The notes under the pieces were generated by a model, which had not been told where the DNA came from, ran no database searches, and saw only the letters and a list, made by a program, of their open reading frames with translations. Positions 57,837-64,000 of a stretch of DNA of 64,000 nucleotides are shown piece by piece. Made by a program: the position numbers and the translations under genes. Source of the DNA: Hydrangea macrophylla (Eukaryota > Streptophyta > Magnoliopsida > Cornales > Hydrangeaceae); NCBI GenBank assembly GCA_033977485.1, contig CM066998.1:58804274-58868273 (forward strand), written 5' to 3'. Position 1 is the stretch's first letter. Every line of letters begins with the position of its first letter.

Positions 57837-58700
57837 CAGTCAGCTCAATCCCCCTAAGGAGCACAGGGAGGAGATTCATCCTACTAGAACTGGTCACAAC
57901 CCAGCGGCTAGGGGCACCAACGAGCTACATAGCAAAAATGGAGAACAAATTGATGAATCTAGAGATCACTACAAGACCGATCTGACGGATCATGCCAAAT
58001 GTGACTCAAAGGACCAACCCAAAAAAGATCAACCGAATAAAGATCAACCGAAGGAAGACACACCTGAAGCATTGCAGCTTAAGGTTGAACAGGAACTCTA
58101 GGAGCTTTTGGGGCAAGATGGCCCTCTATTCGATAGATCAATCACAAATCAAAGGTTTCACCTTGCCAAAGCTCACCATGTATGATGGAAAAACAAACCT
58201 TGCAGAACACCTGAGCCATTACCAGTGAGCCATGGCATTGTATAGCCATAGTAATGCTTTGATGTGCCGAGCTTTCTCAAATACGCTCGCTGACATGGCT
58301 CTGTGTTGGTTTAAAAGGCTTCCACACAGATTAGTCACGTCGTTTGCTGACCTGGGGGAGAAGTTTATCAACCAATTATTAACCAGAAAGAAAATCAAGA
58401 AGGGACCGGATCACATACTGACTATACGCTAGGCCAAAGGTGAGGGGTTTGAGAGATTATATAACAAGGTTCAATACCGAGCTAAATATGATGGAGGGGT
58501 GCGATCAGGGCTTCGCCAACTCGGCATTAAAGGCAGGGGCTCCACCCTGGCATATTCCTTACCTTCATCAACAAGAATCCCCCTAAAAGTCATGCAGAAT
58601 TGTTGGCTCGGGCCAACAAATATATATTGGTAGAAGACATAAATACGGCCAAGAAGGTGCTGAGAAACATGATAGATCCTATAGCACTCAAAATTTCTAG
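57837..58700 (+). pseudogene. Tat-like gag, 3' part
   Basis: Resumes after the Athila element. Ty3-type gag: GFTLPKLTMYDGKTNLAEHL, MCRAFSNTLADMALCWFKRL, SFADLGEKFINQLLTRKKIK, and near 58610 LLARANKYILVEDINTAKK (shifted frame). Two stops and at least two frameshifts. It breaks off near 58700 with no pol following. Confidence 0.85.
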
Positions 58701-61700
58701 GAATTCCACGTAGGAATAATAATATTAGTGACTTCACCGTGGTACGGTTACAGAAGGTCCATTAGGATGGCCTCAATTAGAAATCTCTGTAAGAAACCTT
58801 AGTAAACGTCTTGTCAACAACAATGACGTTAGTAATAAACTATAGTTTATTAGAAATGTAACCTTGACATGTGTAGTTTTTAAGTTGGAAATCACCGATA
58901 GGTTATTATACTTAAGCCCGTACACAGCCTCGTACATAGGCACAATTTCATTTGTGCACGTACATCGAGATATGCATGCAACCCTATGAACTTGCACGTA
59001 TATGAGATGCGGGCCCCACACATGGCCACGTGGCAGCCATGCATAGTCCCCTCACTACTTGGCAAATAATGCACCCACACACCACATTTGGCACACATGT
59101 ACCCTCATGTGTGACACTTGTCAAGATTCTCCCCTCCCACACATACTTATACCACAACACAATACCACCCCCACACATTACTGCGCCCTCTCTGCCTCAC
59201 ATTGCACACTTATTCAGCACGTTCACACACACCATTTTCTGCATCGCACACACATTCACAGATTATGTAGAAGGAGAGAGAGACCCAAGAGTGAGTGAGT
59301 GAGTGAGAGAGACGAGCTTGTCTAAAGATCAAACCCACACCCCTACAACTCCCGGCTTATACATTACACCCACATTCTCTACACTCTCTGTAACCCCACA
59401 CACCCACACACACACTGTCACGCAAACCAGATAAGGAGAAAAGACACAGAGGAGAGAGAAAAAGAAGATCGGAGAAGTTTGAAGAGAACCCGAGGCCACC
59501 TAAGGTAAAACCCACAACTCACTCTCATTTTTGTGTCCTTGCATGATATTTAGAAGACCCTAGGGCCACATGCACGCAACCAAACAGAGCCTTAAGCTCT
59601 GGACTAGCTCCGGCCACCATTAAAGTTTCACACTTGAAGCTCAGTTTTTCCAACCATCACCAAGACGCCTCTAAGTTGTACCAATCTGACCGAAATAACC
59701 TCCAAATACCCCTCGTTGAGCAGCTTTTCATTTGAGGTACATTTAGTAGACCATGCAAGCCATTATTCCCGTTTTGACCAAAAAGAATAATCCAGCGGTT
59801 AGGCCACTAAACGAATGAACCCAACTCCCAGCTTAGAGTATGATATAGAGGAATGAATTCCGGTTCTTTTACCATTGGATTCATCAATTTCCATGGAAAA
59901 ACGTGAAAGTAATGAAGCCTAGAAGTTTTCCGGTGAGTTGCATTTTTCCGGTGACACTGTCTCGCCGGAGAAGAAAATATATTAATGGGTTATAACACTC
60001 GGGTTTGGGCCGGGTCGGGTATGGGCTAGGGTGGGTTAGTCTGTGTCTGTATGTAGGAGTGGATGGCGGGTCGGGTTCAGTTTTTATAACCCATGGTCAT
60101 TTTTAAGTGGAACGACGTCGTTCTGGGTTGGGGGCGGGTCGCGGGTAGGTGGTTCGGGTCCTATTGTGTGTGTTAGTGGGTAGTTCGGTTAGCTTGGATC
60201 GGGTCAGGGTCTGACCCGATGGGTAATTTTGTTGGGTTTCTTTGAGAGTTTACATGGGTAGTTCATTTAAGCTTGGGTTCGGGTCGGGTTTGACCCATTG
60301 GGTCACCCATTTGGATCCCTCTGAGTGTTGAAATGAGTTACCCATTTAAGGTCGGGTCGGTCCGGGTTGACCCGTCGGGTCCTGATTATTATTTATATTA
60401 TTATAAATACTTATTTATAGTTTTAATAGTTTTAATTAACTAAAGTAGTTTTAAGTTATATAATTAGTATTTCTAAGTTATGACATATTATTATATAATA
60501 TTTCATAAATTCCGAGTATTATTATTATATCATATAATATATATATATTTATTATTTATATGTATAATATAAATAATAAATATTTAGTTTTCTTAGTATT
60601 TTAATAGATTTTAAATACTTATGAGCTTTAATAAATTATGAAAAATTAGGAAAATGTCCCCAATGCTATTTTATGATATCCCAAGATTTATAAAGCTATA
60701 ATGTTATATCTTAGTATTTTTAATAATTAATAAGGAGCTATTTTAAGAGTATTAATTATTAAAAATACCAAATGAGCTCCGAAAATTATAGGATAAATAC
60801 TGGTAGCGTACTTTTTTATCTAGTACTTAATAAAAACATTCCCAAGTACTGGTTTTTTTTTTTTGTTATATCTGAGAATAATGATTTAATTAAAAGTCTT
60901 TTCACGACTATTTTCTGTAAATGAATTATCTTTGATAATTCATAATAAATAATCTAGGACTCCGAAAAATATGCGGTCAGTTCCCAGAGTCTTAGAACAA
61001 TGTCTACAATGTTCCCTTAAAGTTTGGTGATCTATTGTTGAGGTAAAAAATACAGCTTGTTTTTAGGGCCCGGCCGCATTAGTGTAGTAAGCCCTACATA
61101 TTATCTTGTAAAATGCGACAGACTCCGATTTGAGTCTAGTCAATGGCGCTGGACATTGAATGACACGTAGATCACTACCTTGAGGTTTATATCCTCATTT
61201 GGTAAAAATTACCATTTTGCCCTTGTAGTTGGCACTCATACTTTATCATCGTTTCTATTATATGTTGTAGGATCCGACATTTGTCTTTTACCGAGGTTCA
61301 GAGCTTGCTATATTATCGAGGTGAGTTTCCTAACCTCACTCTAATCAGTATTAAGATCTAATCAAGATATCTACAAGCTACTGGTATGATGTATTGTATA
61401 TATATTGTGTTGATTAATCTTGTTGCGTACCTCAATATCTGTATCGCTATGAATATTCGTGCTATGGTAGTGCTATCGCATAGATGAACATGTTAAGGGT
61501 TTTATCTATATGTTGTTGGTATCAAATCCATGTTAGAGTTCCGTGAGCTATATGCTATGCTTTCGTTGTGTTGAATATAGGGTGTTGATGAATACAGTGG
61601 TGTAAGCCTAATGCTACTATGACCATTGATAGTTCATGCCCAAGCTATAAGTATGTTGAAGAAACGTTTATCGGTTATGTTTCCATCGTAAGTATTATTG

Positions 61701-62158
61701 GTTAGTCGTGTCCTGGGTGTACTACTGAGGATATGAGCAAGTAAAAGAGTCTTATAGAGATGTGCTATGGGACTGGAATGGTTATAAGTGTAACGATGAT
61801 GCATTATATTCAGAAGTCGTGTAAAGACCCTAATCTTGAAATAAGTGACGTGAGTATTGTTGATTTACGTCGGGGACGTGAGTGTTGTTGGTTTACGTCG
61901 GGAATCAGCCAGGTGATGTCAGGAGTGGGTCAGGTTGGTATGGAATACTGGGTTGAGTAAACAAGGCCGTGGAGGCTAGAATAGTGTGGAAAAGGTATAA
62001 TTGTCAGGTCGCTGGACATGAGGGCCTAGTGTGAAAATAGCATGGTAAGTCGGGACTTCGTGTCAGAATCAGAATGGTTATGTTGGGACTTTGTGTCAAA
62101 CTCAGTTGGGTATGATAAGACTTCGTGTCGAGTTGGTTGGGAAAGCTTTGAATCCATG
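58701..62158 (+). mobile_element. Chromovirus-LTR-like DNA, no gene
   Basis: CAC-rich region (59000-59460), GA/GAGTGAGT repeats (59275-59310), near-palindromic GGGTC...GACCC words (60000-60380), an AT-rich tract (60400-60960), and TCGAGGTGAGTTTCCTAACC at 61317-61336. The last matches the GAGGTGAG signature of the two LTRs at 8900 and 11629. Late short repeats follow (GGGACTTCGTGTCA, three copies, 62048-62130). Boundaries uncertain. Confidence 0.4.
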
Positions 62159-63185
62159 TGTGGATATCGCAATTTAACTTACCCACGGCTTCTCTTTTAA
62201 AGTTCTTTTTCAAATTTCAAATTCAAAACAAATGAGTCGCCACTTAATTTTTAAAAGGAAAATTAAGAAACTGTTTCAAAGGAAACCGATCTTTTGCGAA
62301 ACCAAAAAAATTAACTAGGTCCGGGGATTATGGAATGAGAAAGAAAGGAGCTCGTCGGACTAAAACATCATCTCTCATCCTATCTTAACATCCTTTTAAT
62401 TAAATTACTAATCTAAGCATGCCCTCAACTAATACGTAGATATAAGTATACATTACAAAAGCATGTCCAAAGGGCATAAGATTGCAAATAATAAAATATC
62501 ACTCAAAACCACATATTTCAATTAGCAGGTAAATATGATATGCAAAATTGAGAACTAGAGAACTTACCCGGGGTCCAGCCGCGAATATTAAACGTGCAAT
62601 GCATGCGAATAAAAGAAAGTCTTAAAAAAAAGTCTCTACTCACATATATACATATAAGGCAAATCCTAATTCTAAGGTGTCGTACATGGAGTCGAGAAAT
62701 CAATAAAATCAAGGAATAAACAAAACTAGAGAAGGGATTGAGAAAATGTACCTTGAAAGCGCTACAAAACAAAGGGTTAGTTTACATACTTTAAACAAAA
62801 CACATCACTAAATCCTAAGCAACAAGTCTTAACACAAGGTGAATTCTATTTTCAAATATCAGTCTACATGGATGAATGCACATAAACACATGAGTATGAA
62901 TGAAATTGCTATGAACTATTCATTGGTTTGGATCATTTAGCTTCTGGTTTTAAGCTTACTCAATCATTATTAAGGCATAGTATGAACCCTAGGTTAACAG
63001 AAGATCATTTGAACCTTTATTTATAAAGTTGATTAAATCTGTCACTACATTCTGGAAATTCCAGAGAGCAGACCTAAACTTCAAAGAAATAAAAAGCATG
63101 GTTCCCATGGTTTGATCTTGATGAATTTTGGACACAAGATGCCCCTGCGTGTCTAGTTTTTATCCCAAAACGAATCAAAGTTTCA
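62159..63185 (-). mobile_element. Truncated, diverged Tat LTR
   Basis: Begins TGTGGATATCGCA and follows the first 1.06 kb of the LTR at 20417/37937 (to about 21479), with many substitutions and small indels, so it comes from an older or different member. It stops at AAAGTTTCA and is directly fused to the duplicated segment that follows. Confidence 0.88.
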
Positions 63186-64000
63186 TTTGGCGCCGTCTGT
63201 GAGAAAGACAGTTCCTTGTCCTCATACTTGTTCTTCCTCGGCGCGATGGTTTCCACCAAATCTTCCTCATCACATCCTGTACAAAACTTAAATCCTATCG
63301 CTCTAGAAACGTCGACTGGGGTAAACCCACCACTTCAGCATCCTCGGCTGCCAACTACAATGGAGCTAATGATGCAATAGATCAAGATCTTGACGGATAC
63401 GGTTCAAGTCTTGGTCCAACAACAACAGGCAATGTCCAAGTTGGTAGGTGATCTTGTCAGAATCAAGAGAAGAAGTATGCTTTACTTTAAAAGATTTGCA
63501 GTGTGGAAGTAAAGGTCGAACCCACAGAGATTGAAATACTAAAGCACTTTAATTTTAAAACCGAAATCTAGTTAATTAAGAAAATAGAATTTTGATTTTA
63601 ATTAAACTAAGAACAATAAAAATAAATCTAAACTATGAAAGCAATTAAAAGTTGTTTTAAACAATATGTAAAGTGAACCTAGGATTGCAAATCCACCACT
63701 AGCTTCATAATAAAGGGTATTTATGCATTCAATTAGCTTATTACATTGGATGATAATGGGGAATTGTAGCTACAAGCCCAGTTCCTCCGTCAAGAAGGTA
63801 ACTACGATTTAAACACCAACATAATTCATCTTCGGTTGGCACGAATTGTCTCACACTAAACTAGGGTTGCGGCACATTCCGTCTTTCCTAGGCATGAACT
63901 ATTCGGCTACTTGATATCACAATTCAATTAAGCACCATTACATGTAAATAATCCATACAAGCACAGCAAATATAGATCATTGAGCACATCACATTCAAAA
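63186..64000. repeat. Near-identical copy of 48801-49615
   Basis: Contains the Tat-like PBS (63188-63205), the gag start (ATG at 63246) and the first 552 bp of the Athila LTR. I saw only two mismatches in 815 bp (one C/T at about 63277, one G/T at about 63388). The copy runs off the window end. Confidence 0.92.

Noticed and set aside
59030..59302. His/Thr-rich plus-strand ORFs
   Set aside because: Arise from a CAC-rich, probably LTR-derived tract; no conservation evident.

Overview
This is a gene-poor stretch of plant nuclear DNA, almost certainly from a large, repeat-rich angiosperm and probably a eudicot. The evidence is nested LTR retrotransposons of the plant Tat, Athila, chromovirus and copia lineages, a plant mobile domain gene, CACTA, Mutator-like, hAT-like and PIF-like elements, and many simple repeats. 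I see no intact single-copy host gene, rRNA gene, functional tRNA gene or organellar insertion. The species cannot be named from the sequence.

Layout. 1-3395: intergenic DNA with a hAT-type MITE (1040-1971) that hosts another MITE. 3405-8348: a 4.9 kb Mutator-like element with a perfect 9-bp target-site duplication (TSD), itself invaded by a MULE-type MITE, a PIF-type MITE and a CACTA-type element. 8549-14190: foldback MITEs, a decayed chromovirus-like LTR, and a roughly 600-bp tandem duplication whose second copy is split by a 2.27 kb solo LTR. 14254-16505: a plus-strand chromovirus-like LTR with its iMet-type PBS. It is followed by a Ty1/copia element (16634-45844, minus strand, TSD ATAGT) inserted into that element's internal region. 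A 20.5 kb Ty3/gypsy Tat element (20417-40911, minus strand, TSD GCCAC) has inserted into the copia integrase gene. This is a three-layer nest with perfect TSDs at both inner layers. 45850-47760: a decayed acidic ORF and unassigned DNA. 48630-58700: a plus-strand Tat-like gag region split by an Athila-type element (49064-57831, minus strand) that keeps gag and protease but has no reverse transcriptase or integrase. 58700-62158: chromovirus-LTR-like DNA. 62159-64000: a truncated Tat LTR fused at a 3-bp microhomology to a near-identical copy of 48801-49615.

Most interesting object. The Tat element carries a two-gene antisense cassette between integrase and its 3' LTR: a spliced plant mobile domain (PMD) gene (25066-27904) and a second ORF of about 363 codons (28544-29635). 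Both have a few lesions. Arrays of a near-palindrome, CGGCACTC-N3-GAGTGCCG and variants, lie upstream of the TATA box in both LTRs, upstream of the PMD gene and directly upstream of the TATA box of the second ORF. One 19-mer is identical between an LTR and the PMD-gene promoter. The copia, the plus-strand chromovirus-like and, more weakly, the Athila LTRs have their own different palindrome arrays in the same place relative to TATA. I infer, without proof, element-specific dimeric binding sites, formally like the motif arrays recognised by VANC anti-silencing proteins of Arabidopsis VANDAL transposons.

Decay. Most nonsense codons in the PMD cassette, the acidic ORF and the Tat gag-pol are TAG or TGA where CAG, CGA or TGG is expected, as cytosine-methylation-driven C-to-T change would give. 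None of the retrotransposon polyproteins is intact, although the Tat integrase domain is open over 489 codons.
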